Positions 42,901-49,515 of a DNA stretch of 64,000 nt are shown here, piece by piece. The stretch is from NCBI GenBank assembly GCA_034231615.1, contig CM067319.1:7023051-7087050 (forward strand). Reading direction: 5' to 3'. The notes beneath the pieces are model-generated. The model saw nothing but the letters and a program-made list of their open reading frames with translations, was not told where the DNA came from and ran no database searches. A program made the position numbers and the translations under genes. Source of the DNA: Meghimatium bilineatum (lineage: Eukaryota > Mollusca > Gastropoda > Stylommatophora > Philomycidae). Position 1 is the first letter of the stretch, and each line of letters begins with the position of its first letter.

Positions 42901-45777
42901 TAGAAGAGCTACGAGGACTCATTAAAGACCTCATTGAAAGCCTTTGAAATAGACCAAAATACATAGGAAGAACTTGCACAAAATAGACCTACATGATTCT
43001 CTCTACAGTCAAAAAAGGCACAGCATCTTGTAAAAAAAAGTAGAAATGAAGCAGCTCAACAGCAAAGAGAAACTAGAAAGTCACTGGTAGATCAAAAACC
43101 ATCTACAGTGGACATCCCATGCCTGAACTGTCCAAGGACATTTGCATCTACGAACTAATAATATAGGACTTAACTAACTGAATTTCAAAAGTGGATGTAA
43201 CAAATAGTCATCATCATCATGTGATAGACAAACAACAACTTGAGATATATTGGTGAACATAACATAAATAATTTGAGATAAGTTAATCTTAATAAAAGAA
43301 AAAAAAAGATTTTCAGGAATTAGGTAATATGGTACTGTTTGTTTGTTGGGATCCACAGGAAATGAGAAATAGAGCTCTTATGCAATGGGAGGTTTCTCCC
43401 ATTTCATGTATAGAAGACTCCCACTTTTAGAGTTGTGCATTGTTTTGACAAAGTCTCCTACTCAGAGGCGGTTGGTTTCTGGTCCAGTTGTCCATGGGCT
43501 CATTCCCTTTGAATTGGTTGCTTCTTTGCTATTCAGAGGGGTAAAAGTAATTGTTAGGATGAAGTGCTGTGGGTTTCCACAAAAGTACAGGAAAGCCTTA
43601 CTGTATAAGTATCTACTTGAGATTTGCTGTTGCATGGTGGTTGGACTGTGATATCTTCTGCATGCGTAATATGATGCCGTTGTTGGTTGCAATTATCTAT
43701 TCAGGACAAATTAATAATGGGTAGAACTGCAGTAAAATTGTATACCAATAGGTAGGAAGATAGAATAAGAAGTAATCAGGTTTACTGTTCATAGTGCAGG
43801 CTGAATCACATGAAGAAGTATAGTTAACAGTTCACACAACAGAATTGATGTTTTGACCAAAAGGTCTTTATGAAAAAAAGGTTTTCAGTGTGATGCCAGA
43901 CCTACAAGAGGAACAAAGAAGAGCAACACAGTGAGGTGCCATGCATATCATAAGAGGTGACTATGGAGATTTTGGGGTGGAGTTGTCTCTCTCATCTCAT
44001 AGGCAATTGTGACGAAAAAGCAGTGCTGAAATTGGATGTAACTTATAAAACGGCAGAGATATCGCAATGAAGTTGTAAACCATGACACAATGTATTCCGT
44101 TCTCCATGCTACATTCTGCTAACCTGCAGGAGTTTGAGAACGAGCACAGAAGATCAAGAAAAATCTATGTACTTCCATTATCACCGAATAATTTCTCAAT
44201 GTTATTTAATGTTGCCCTCTGTTGCAGTGTAAAGAATAATTTCTCAATGTTATTTAATGTTGCCCTCTGTTGCAGTGTAATTTTTTTGAATACACAGGAT
44301 CTACATCAATAATTTTTGTTTAGTGTTTGTTCTCAAACTCCCACTGCTCCGCCGAAGACGGATGTGTCCGGCCATTGGCGCAAATAAAACAGTGACGCAG
44401 CGCATTTCCATTCTCTGGACTACATCCTGCTGGAAGTCTAGTAGGACAATGATCCTGCAACAATGGAGATGCGGGGGAGTTTGAGAATGAATGCTGAAGA
44501 AGAAGAAACTCCCACAGCAATTCTCTTGCAGAAGAACAATGGTTCTACTAGATTTCCAGAATGATGCAGTCCAGGAAACAAATATGCATTGTCTTACTGT
44601 TTTATTTGTGTCAATGGCCCAGTACATCAGACTTCAACAGGGCTTCAGTTATTATTTACCATAAATACATTTCTAACTATGAAGACACTGTAATGAAAAT
44701 GCTAACAAAGTTCTGCTTCTATGATTAAATAGATCCTTATGGGAGACACTGTTCCAAGGAGAAATTTTGTCAGAGGAGAATGAAGAAATGGCCAAGAAGA
44801 TGGCATTACAGCTGATCAGATTAGCTTTGATTAGGGAACAAAAACATCTGGAATATTTGGTATGATGTCTGTTTAATGTCTGAAAGTTGGTTGGTTGGTT
44901 CATGCCCTTTGACCTAAACATGTCTGAAGGTTACGAATGATATTGAATGTATGATTACTAAAGTCTAGATAAATCCTTTATGCCCGTAATCATAATTTAT
45001 CCATCCATAAAACCATGTCATATAACCAGATAACCAGTCATGGTCTTGGGAGTATAGTTTATCCATCCATAAAACCATGTCATGATCATGGGAGTACTAT
45101 ATTGTATGAGCCAACACACAGAGTCCTTCAGCAATTTCTATCCTCAGAAATGTGGATGAGTGTGGGAAACACTTGAGCCATAAAGTCTTTCATATGTCTG
45201 TCCATAGTTTTTTTTTTCTGTGGCCTCCTCTGTTTCTTTTTTCTGTCACCTTTTGCATCACCCGTACTATATGAATGATCGGCTTTGAACCATGAGCATT
45301 TCGACCAAGTCGTGTTTGTGAGATGGACTCATTATCCACTATACCACTGTACCGGCTTTATGATAATCACCACCTGGCACAGGGAAGAAAGAGTGAAAGC
45401 TTGCAACCCCAGGGATTGGATAGGTAAATAAGTATGAACACTTCCCATTGGAAATACCAGTGAAAATTTGTGTTTGTCTTTGAAAGTGAATGTAGAAGAA
45501 GAAGAAGAAATAAGTACAGTGGAATCCCTCTATAGCGCATCTTTTTATAACAAATTTCCCTGTTTAACAACACTTTTCCAAATCAGAGCAACAAGTAAGC
45601 GACTTTATATCATTAATCTTCAACAGCAATAAAATAATAATAATACCATTTATATTTGTTTTCAAACAGGAGACTCAACCAAAGTCAACTAATTCTGAGC
45701 TAGTGAGAAACTTGTCCTTCGATGATATACAGATCTTAGAAAGTTCACAATCTTCTCTCAAAGTAGACCAACATTAG
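27916..45777 (+). CDS. SETD4: SETD4, complete, 10 coding exons, 435 aa
   Basis: SETD4 is a SET-domain protein-lysine methyltransferase of the RuBisCO-methyltransferase-like class (nuclear and cytosolic; histone substrates reported). Exons: 27916-27979, 29775-29894, 30279-30405, 34854-35051, 35912-36137, 38014-38188, 39946-40027, 42478-42558, 44733-44859, 45670-45777. All phases agree and give 435 residues versus about 440 in human. SET motifs: DTGRGLRA (62-69), WAWSTVNTRSVYF (200-212), DLLNH (236-240) and CYGAHDN...YGF (274-289); the C-terminal helical domain follows. The N-terminal Arg/Lys-rich peptide (FGRCGRHRRSKHKSR) resembles human. All introns are GT-AG. Intron 3 carries the 26-bp satellite and a 23-bp satellite starts 44 bp after the stop. 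Tail to tail with CLYBL. Every family landmark is present, so the gene looks functional. Confidence 0.96.
28101..28378 (+). repeat. SINE S2 copy
   Basis: gcaaaaggggagcaaagaat, tgtctatcccatcccatagg, gtcaaagtgacctagaagcc, gtaaaccatgagacaatgca, ending gaatgaatgaagaagaag. In SETD4 intron 1. Confidence 0.82.
28940..29290 (+). repeat. LINE 3'-end fragment
   Basis: Reads FQLHTFGHVCRHDSLSKIIL, QGTVKWGRSRGGKIKIWTDN, IKEWTGQDFSS, then an NCWTTLCAEASNMVPLQP-like terminus. In SETD4 intron 1. Confidence 0.82.
29450..29645 (+). repeat. tRNA-headed SINE (S4)
   Basis: The head gctctgtggtggaatggtgc ... gttaaaatcctgc resembles pol III A and B boxes. The body ggcaaactactgaacatatt ... aaaatcactacagcc ... gggttgatggctacatc recurs at 50045-50250 (-), 52862-52960 (+) and in part near 4800. 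Confidence 0.65.
29775..29894 (+). CDS. SETD4: SETD4 exon 2
   Basis: Acceptor cattatcag, donor gtagat; phase 1 in and 1 out. VSQTHMPEYVSLLQWMKVTV and CLEPAYFK align with human SEFIELRKWLKARKF and LAPACFPGTGRGL. An ATG at 29792 could serve as an alternative start. Confidence 0.9.
29895..30278. other. SETD4 intron 2, nothing recognised
   Basis: No repeat family or extra exon was identified in this short intron. Confidence 0.5.
30279..30405 (+). CDS. SETD4: SETD4 exon 3; its donor is unit 1 of a satellite
   Basis: Acceptor gacttag, donor gtgagt; phase 1 in and 2 out. DTGRGLRATKNINPGDTIVS and LLITTSTVF match human GTGRGLMSQTSLQEGQMIIS and LLTTDTV. The last 15 exon bases and first 11 intron bases form the first 26-bp satellite unit. 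Confidence 0.95.
30391..33205. repeat. Satellite in SETD4 intron 3, 26-bp and 21-bp units, ~2.8 kb
   Basis: The main unit is atctgtgctgttgagttgag followed by tatttg (26 bp). A 21-bp variant lacks one ttgag. The first three units (30391, 30417, 30443) grade from the exon 3 donor to the consensus. Rare variants (gagtagag, gttaattatt, tatgtgatctgttctg) recur at about 0.45-0.47 kb and about 1.0 kb, indicating higher-order duplication. The 321-codon minus-strand frame here is an artefact. Confidence 0.97.
33160..33165 (+). other. Distal copy of the exon 3 splice donor inside the satellite
   Basis: The penultimate unit reads gttgaa|gtgagtatttg, identical to the real donor context at 30400-30415. 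Use would extend exon 3 across the array and meet TGA immediately after AAG. Confidence 0.6.
33396..34337. mobile_element. Nonautonomous hAT-like element, 942 bp, exact TSD
   Basis: Ends are CAGGGGTCGGCAAC (left) and, reversed, CAGAGGGGTCAGCACC (right). Both flanks carry the 8-bp duplication TTATAGAG (33388-33395 and 34338-34345), matching the hAT nTnTAGAn preference. No transposase was seen. The interior includes two poly-C tracts and a LINE remnant at 33860-34150 (TWKIKTSAVCAACG). Confidence 0.88.
33860..34150 (+). repeat. LINE remnant nested in the hAT-like element
   Basis: Frames read ITIKSTILKKGEIIGCNSIH and TWKIKTSAVCAACG, the latter recalling RT C-termini ending WKSMTSALCA. Confidence 0.55.
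34854..35051 (+). CDS. SETD4: SETD4 exon 4
   Basis: Acceptor ctgttcttag, donor gtagga; phase 2 to 2. ANKHFTPQQLLTIFLLIERY and SPWFPYMNSLPQTYSTTLYF correspond to human SPLLALCTFLVSEKH and SLWKPYLEILPKAYTCPVC. Confidence 0.95.
35052..35911. other. SETD4 intron 4, nothing recognised
   Basis: A local duplication of gtcagtccttcggcaggct near 35123 and 35165; the rest is AT-rich and unassigned. Confidence 0.5.
35912..36137 (+). CDS. SETD4: SETD4 exon 5 (SET core)
   Basis: Acceptor gcgtttcag, donor gtaaaa; phase 2 in and 0 out. SDVRWAWSTVNTRSVYF, SHVALAPFLDLLNHH. Human: SALLWAWCTVNTRAVYL, CALAPYLDLLNH. Confidence 0.97.
36560..36900 (-). repeat. LINE RT fragment
   Basis: The minus strand reads KEFTYLGNIISLNGKYTKYI, then HRYNIAHRILGQISPIFKNK and LYKTIIIP, an RT segment just before the C-terminus. 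Truncated. Confidence 0.78.
36901..37600. other. SETD4 intron 5, unassigned AT-rich DNA
   Basis: No recognised repeat family or exon. Confidence 0.45.
37613..37745. repeat. Minisatellite, 33-bp unit x 4
   Basis: ttttcaacaagttagtaatc plus tccactgtcaaaa repeated at 33-bp steps. Because 33 is divisible by 3, both strands stay open across it, but it is intronic. Confidence 0.92.
38014..38188 (+). CDS. SETD4: SETD4 exon 6 (SET C-flank)
   Basis: Acceptor gtgattag, donor gtgagt; phase 0 in and 1 out. The product includes YKKHDQVFICYGAHDNVMLL and NYGF, like human WRKHEEVFICYGPHDNQRLF. A downstream cag (38031) is a less likely acceptor, because it would lose codons and shift phase. Confidence 0.95.
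38405..38595. repeat. Minisatellite, ~42-bp unit x 4
   Basis: gctaacatgatatatgttga followed by gtcattgggatatcacagcca, in SETD4 intron 6 shortly after exon 6. Confidence 0.9.
38930..39080 (+). repeat. Unclassified dispersed repeat
   Basis: tcataccaagaagactctta, agagttgtgcaaatctttga and cacttagagggaac. Related to 13560-13690 and 43375-43470. Confidence 0.45.
39470..39745 (+). repeat. SINE S2 copy with S1 piece in front
   Basis: S2 from cctggtcccgagaggagagc to gagtttgagaacaaacacaa. A short S1 head piece gtcaggccattggcacaaat precedes it at about 39437. Confidence 0.78.
39946..40027 (+). CDS. SETD4: SETD4 exon 7
   Basis: Acceptor cttcaacag, donor gtaaat; phase 1 in and 2 out. EEISTCIRDHTQLVNDKLSI aligns with human REILVKYLPSTDKQMDKKIS. 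Confidence 0.9.
40192..40430 (-). repeat. SINE S2 copy
   Basis: ttctcaaactcctacagatc, aatccagagaatgg, gtgtcatggtt, cacatctgacttcagcatgg, gtcactttgaccctatatgg, atctccttagacgcc. In SETD4 intron 7. Confidence 0.8.
40797..41309 (-). mobile_element. 513-bp element, family X, simple form
   Basis: Flanked by exact 13-bp duplications AGGAAGGCTTTAT (40784-40796 and 41310-41322). The host repeat exists uninterrupted at 11177-11360. Reading the minus strand it starts ATAAATAACCAAATGGTC and ends CATTTTGCTTGACT, the same termini as the 833-bp copy at 24887-25719. No open frame or poly(A) tail was recognised. In SETD4 intron 7. Confidence 0.88.
41515..41785 (+). repeat. SINE S2 copy
   Basis: gttgctggggcccaaatggc, gagcaaagaatagcaacact, gagttggctgtcccatccca, gtaaagttgtaaacca, ending gagaattaatgcagaaaa. 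Confidence 0.82.
41950..42330 (+). repeat. LINE 3'-end fragment (Cys-rich tail)
   Basis: Open for 106 codons: EQTIIFRLRAGHNRLRSHMF, GETDMCNCGLSPETAEHILH, then DDLKRITQFIEAIG. Close to the reverse copy at 22610-22880. It ends about 150 bp before SETD4 exon 8. Confidence 0.85.
42478..42558 (+). CDS. SETD4: SETD4 exon 8
   Basis: Acceptor tcaaacag, donor gtaagt; phase 2 to 2. KNLVCAVDGASWSLMTALKI matches human ENLTFGWDGPSWRLLTALKL. Only the phase predicted by exon 7 is open. Confidence 0.93.
42740..43170 (+). repeat. LINE RT C-terminal remnant
   Basis: Decayed frames read TQMCWAGHLVGMPDHHLPKI, LLYGELKKGIHSQGS, and later IPCLNCPRTFAS-like text, an RT C-terminus with a zinc-finger end. Confidence 0.75.
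43375..43650 (+). repeat. Unclassified dispersed repeat joined to a LINE-tail module
   Basis: gggaggtttctcccattt and tctcctactcagaggcg resemble 13560-13690. Then ggttggtttctggtcca and ccatgggctcattcccttt match the tail module. Confidence 0.5.
43880..44152 (+). repeat. SINE S2 copy
   Basis: gaggaacaaagaagagcaac, ggagattttggggtggagtt, gatatcgcaatgaagttgta, tctccatgctacattctgct, ending aacgagcacagaagatcaag. Confidence 0.78.
44170..44285. repeat. Two-copy tandem duplication, ~53 bp
   Basis: aataatttctcaatgttatt, taatgttgccctctgttgca and gtgtaa occur twice back to back. Confidence 0.85.
44348..44640. repeat. Two SINE S1 copies, tail to tail
   Basis: 44348-44518 is S1 on the minus strand (ccgaagacggatgtgtccgg ... 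gaagaagaagaa). 44519-44640 is S1 on the plus strand (attctcttgcagaagaac ... tttatttgtgtcaatggccc). They abut at their GAA-rich ends, 90 bp before SETD4 exon 9. Confidence 0.85.
44733..44859 (+). CDS. SETD4: SETD4 exon 9
   Basis: Acceptor attaaatag, donor gtatga; phase 2 in and 0 out. WETLFQGEILSEENEEMAKK and the helix that follows align with human WKKVLLGEVISDTNEKTSLD. Confidence 0.9.
45090..45300 (-). repeat. LINE 3'-end fragment, same family as 415-620
   Basis: cacagagtccttcagcaatt, gaaatgtggatgagtg and a ttctgtggcctcctctgttt match the earlier copies. Confidence 0.55.
45517..45595 (+). mobile_element. pogo-like MITE, truncated
   Basis: Begins after TA with CAGTGGAATCCCTCTATAGC and continues ttataacaaatttccctg. 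No right end. Confidence 0.65.
45670..45777 (+). CDS. SETD4: SETD4 exon 10 (stop codon)
   Basis: Acceptor ttcaaacag; ETQPKSTNSELVRNLSFDDI and QILESSQSSLKVDQH, then TAG at 45775-45777. Human ends VESLWTEELKILRASAETLH. No AATAAA or ATTAAA lies between the stop and the satellite. Confidence 0.9.
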   Translation, partial: ETQPKSTNSELVRNLSFDDIQILESSQSSLKVDQH

Positions 45778-45820
45778 CATGCAAAGAAAATTTCATGTAT
45801 AACTCATGGTGCAGAATGTG

Positions 45821-48622
45821 ACAGTTCACAGAACAGACAAGTAACAGATCCCAGAACAGACAAGTAACAGATCACAGAACAGACAAGTAACAGATCACAG
45901 AACAGACAAGTAACAGATCACAGAACAGACAAGTTACAGATCACAGAACAGACAAGTAACAGATCACAGAACAGACAAGTAACAGATCACAGAACAGACA
46001 AGTAACAGATCACAGAATAGACAAGTAACAGTTCACAGAACAGACAAGTAACAGATCACAGAACAGACAAGTAACAGATCACAGAACAGACAAGTAACAG
46101 ATCACAGAACAGACAAGTAACAGTTCACAGAATAGACAAGTAACAGTTCACAGAACAGACAAGTAACAGATCACAGAACAGACAAGTAACAGATCACAGA
46201 ACAGACAAGTAACAGATCACAGAACAGACAAGTAACAGATCACAGAACAGACAAGTAACAGATCACAGAACAGACAAGTAACAGATGACAGAACAGACAA
46301 GTAACAGATCACAGAACAGACAAGTTACAGATCACAGAACAGACAAGTAACAGATCACAGAACAGACAAGTAACAGATCACAGAACAGAGAAGTAACAGA
46401 TCACAGAACAGACAAGTAACAGATCACAGAACAGACAAGTAACAGATCACAGAACAGACAAGTAACAGATCACAGAACAGACAAGTAACAGATCACAGAA
46501 TAGACAAGTAACAGATCACAGAACAGACAAGTAACAGATGACAGAACAGACAAGTAACAGATGACAGAACAGACAAGTAACAGATCACAGAATAGACAAG
46601 TAACAGATGACAGAACAGACAAGTAACAGATGACAGAACAGACAAGTAACAGATCACAGAACAGACAAGTTACAGATCACAGAACAGACAAGTAACAGAT
46701 GACAGAACAGACAAGTAACAGATCACAGAATAGACAAGTAACAGATCACAGAACAGACAAGTAACAGATGACAGAACAGACAAGTAACAGATCACAGAAC
46801 AGACAAGTTACAGATCACAGAACAGACAAGTAACAGATCACAGAACAGACAAGTAACAGATCACAGAATAGACAAGTAACAGATCACAGAACAGACAAGT
46901 AACAGATCACAGAATAGACAAGTAACAGATCACAGAATAGACAAGTTACAGATCACAGAATAGACAAGTAACAGATCACAGAACAGACAAGTAACAGATC
47001 ACAGAACAGACAAGTAACAGATCACAGAACAGACAAGTAACAGATGACAGAACAGACAAGTAACAGATCACAGAATAGACAAGTAACAGATCACAGAACA
47101 GACAAGTAACAGATGACAGAACAGACAAGTAACAGATCACAGAACAGACAAGTTACAGATCACAGAACAGACAAGTAACAGATCACAGAACAGACAAGTA
47201 ACAGATCACAGAACAGACAAGTAACAGATCACAGAACAGACAAGTAACAGATCACAGAACAGACAAGTAACAGATCACAGAACAGACAAGTAACAGATCA
47301 CAGAACAGACAAGTAACAGATCACAGAATAGACAAGTAACAGTTCACAGAACAGACAAGTAACAGATCACAGAACAGACAAGTAACAGATCACAGAACAG
47401 ACAAGTAACAGATCACAGAACAGACAAGTAACAGATCACAGAACAGACAAGTAACAGATCACAGAACAGACAAGTAACAGATCACAGAACAGACAAGTAA
47501 CAGATCACAGAACAGACAAGTAACAGATCACAGAACAGACAAGTAACAGATCACAGAACAGACAAGTAACAGATCACAGAACAGACAAGTAACAGATCAC
47601 AGAACAGACAAGTTACAGATCACAGAACAGACAAGTAACAGATCACAGAACAGACAAGTAACAGATCACAGAACAGACAAGTAACAGATCACAGAACAGA
47701 CAAGTAACAGATCACAGAACAGACAAGTAACAGATCACAGAACAGACAAGTTACAGATCACAGAACAGACAAGTAACAGATGACAGAACAGACAAGTAAC
47801 AGATCACAGAACAGACAAGTTACAGATCACAGAACAGACAAGTAACAGATCACAGAACAGACAAGTAACAGATCACAGAACAGACAAGTAACAGATCACA
47901 GAACAGACAAGTAACAGATCACAGAACAGACAAGTAACAGATCACAGAACAGACAAGTAACAGATCACAGAACAGACAAGTAACAGATCACAGAACAGAC
48001 AAGTAACAGATCACAGAACAGACAAGTAACAGATCACAGAACAGACAAGTAACAGATCACAGAATAGACAAGTAACAGATCACAGAACAGACAAGTAACA
48101 GATCACAGAACAGACAAGTAACAGATCACAGAACAGACAAGTAACAGATCACAGAATAGACAAGTAACAGTTCACAGAATAGACAAGTAACAGTTCACAG
48201 AACAGACAAGTAACAGATCCCAGAACAGACAAGTAACAGATCACAGAACAGACAAGTTACAGATCACAGAACAGACAAGTAACAGATCACAGAACAGACA
48301 AGTAACAGATCACAGAACAGACAAGTAACAGATCACAGAACAGACAAGTAACAGATCACAGAACAGAGAAGTAACAGTTCACAGAACAGACAAGTAACAG
48401 ATCACAGAACAGACAAGTAACAGATCACAGAACAGACAAGTAACAGATCACAGAACAGACAAGTTACAGATCCCAGAACAGAGAAGTAACAGTTCACAGA
48501 ACAGACAAGTAACAGATCACAGAACAGACAAGTAACAGATCACAGAACAGACAAGTAACAGATCACAGAACAGACAAGTTACAGATCACAGAACAGACAA
48601 GTAACAGATCACAGAACAGACA
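45821..48622. repeat. Satellite 3' of SETD4, 23-bp unit x ~122
   Basis: The unit is acagatcacagaacagacaa plus gta. Variants (gatgaca, gttcaca, gaatag, gttacag) are interspersed. Degenerate units continue to about 48733 with a 46-bp period (accatgatagttcac ... cagaaaagtgatag). Both flanks carry aactcatgg (45801 and 48726). Confidence 0.97.
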
Positions 48623-48769
48623 ACCATGATAGTTCACTGATCAGAAAAGTGATAGTTCACAGAATAGACAACCATGATAGTTCACGGATCAGAAAAGTGA
48701 TAGTTCACAGAACATACAAGTAACAACTCATGGCACACACAAGAGAATGATGAGAGAGAGAGATAATCT

Positions 48770-49080
48770 GCACGGACACAGTACTTTGTATACAGCCTTG
48801 TTTGAAATGTCCAGATACGTATGATATTGCACCTTGTAAAAGTAGGTTACTTATTGTTTCTGTGAACAAAGACTTCGCTGAACAGATGGCCATGGGAAAT
48901 GCTGTGAGAGAAATCTACAAATATATGACCAGCCAAAGACAACATAATCCTCAATGGAATGGAAGGACCACAGTACCATCTTCTTTTTTCGCACTCAACA
49001 TGTACAATTTAACAACCACCAGAACAGAATACAACCACAACACGCTACAAGGTGCCAGATGTGCAGCCTGGTGATGACAG
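48770..49080 (+). repeat. LINE RNase H-type 3' fragment
   Basis: Reads NAVREIYKYMTSQRQHNPQW, TVPSSFFALNMYNL and HNTLQGARCAAW, matching 15795-16060. A short tandem ggtgccagatgtgcagcctg lies near 49050-49100. Confidence 0.72.
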
Positions 49081-49189
49081 GGTGCCAGATGTGCAGCCTG
49101 GTGAAGATGGCAGTATGCACTGAGAGAGATCATTACAATAGCCTGTGATCTTTACAAAACATAATATCACTTTCATAATTTGTATGTCT

Positions 49190-49349
49190 ACCGAAGTCAG
49201 ATATGTCGAGCCATTGACCCAAATAAAACGGTGACACAACCCATTTCCATTCTCTAGACTGCATCCTGCAGGAAATCTAGTAGGACCATTATCCTGTTAC
49301 AAGAGAGATCCATCAGGAGTAAAAGAATGAACGCAGAAGAAGAATAAGA
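49190..49349 (-). repeat. SINE S1 copy
   Basis: ccgaagtcagatatgtcgag, cccaaataaaacggtgacac, ctctagactgcatcctgc, ending gaacgcagaagaagaata. It sits just past the CLYBL polyadenylation signal. Confidence 0.85.
49222..49227 (+). terminator. SETD4: Candidate SETD4 polyadenylation signal, SINE-borne
   Basis: AATAAA within the S1 core caaataaaacgg. It is the first canonical hexamer on the plus strand after the SETD4 stop that I can find. Using it would put the whole 23-bp satellite in the 3' UTR. A variant signal such as AAGAAA at 45785 is an alternative. Confidence 0.25.
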
Positions 49350-49370
49350 AGATAATCTGTGACAATCTGT

Positions 49371-49376
49371 TTTATT
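49371..49376 (-). terminator. CLYBL: CLYBL polyadenylation signal
   Basis: AATAAA on the minus strand 32 nt past the stop codon, implying a very short 3' UTR. Confidence 0.7.
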
Positions 49377-49407
49377 GTAAAAAAAATAAATAAAGTATAT
49401 CTATTGA

Positions 49408-49515
49408 TCAAGATGCAATGTCTGTCTTCTTAACATTTTGGACAATTCTGAGAGTGTTCTTGGCTTGAAGCAATAAAGGCATGTCAATCATTTGTCCTCG
49501 GAAAGTAAAAGCTCC
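49408..49515 (-). CDS. CLYBL: CLYBL last exon (stop codon, catalytic Asp)
   Basis: Acceptor ttctaacag; GAFTFRGQMIDMPLLLQAKN, ending KKTDIAS and TGA. Human: GAFTFQGSMIDMPLLKQAQN. The Asp of MIDMP is human Asp320. Confidence 0.95.
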   Translation of the reverse strand, partial: GAFTFRGQMIDMPLLLQAKNTLRIVQNVKKTDIAS

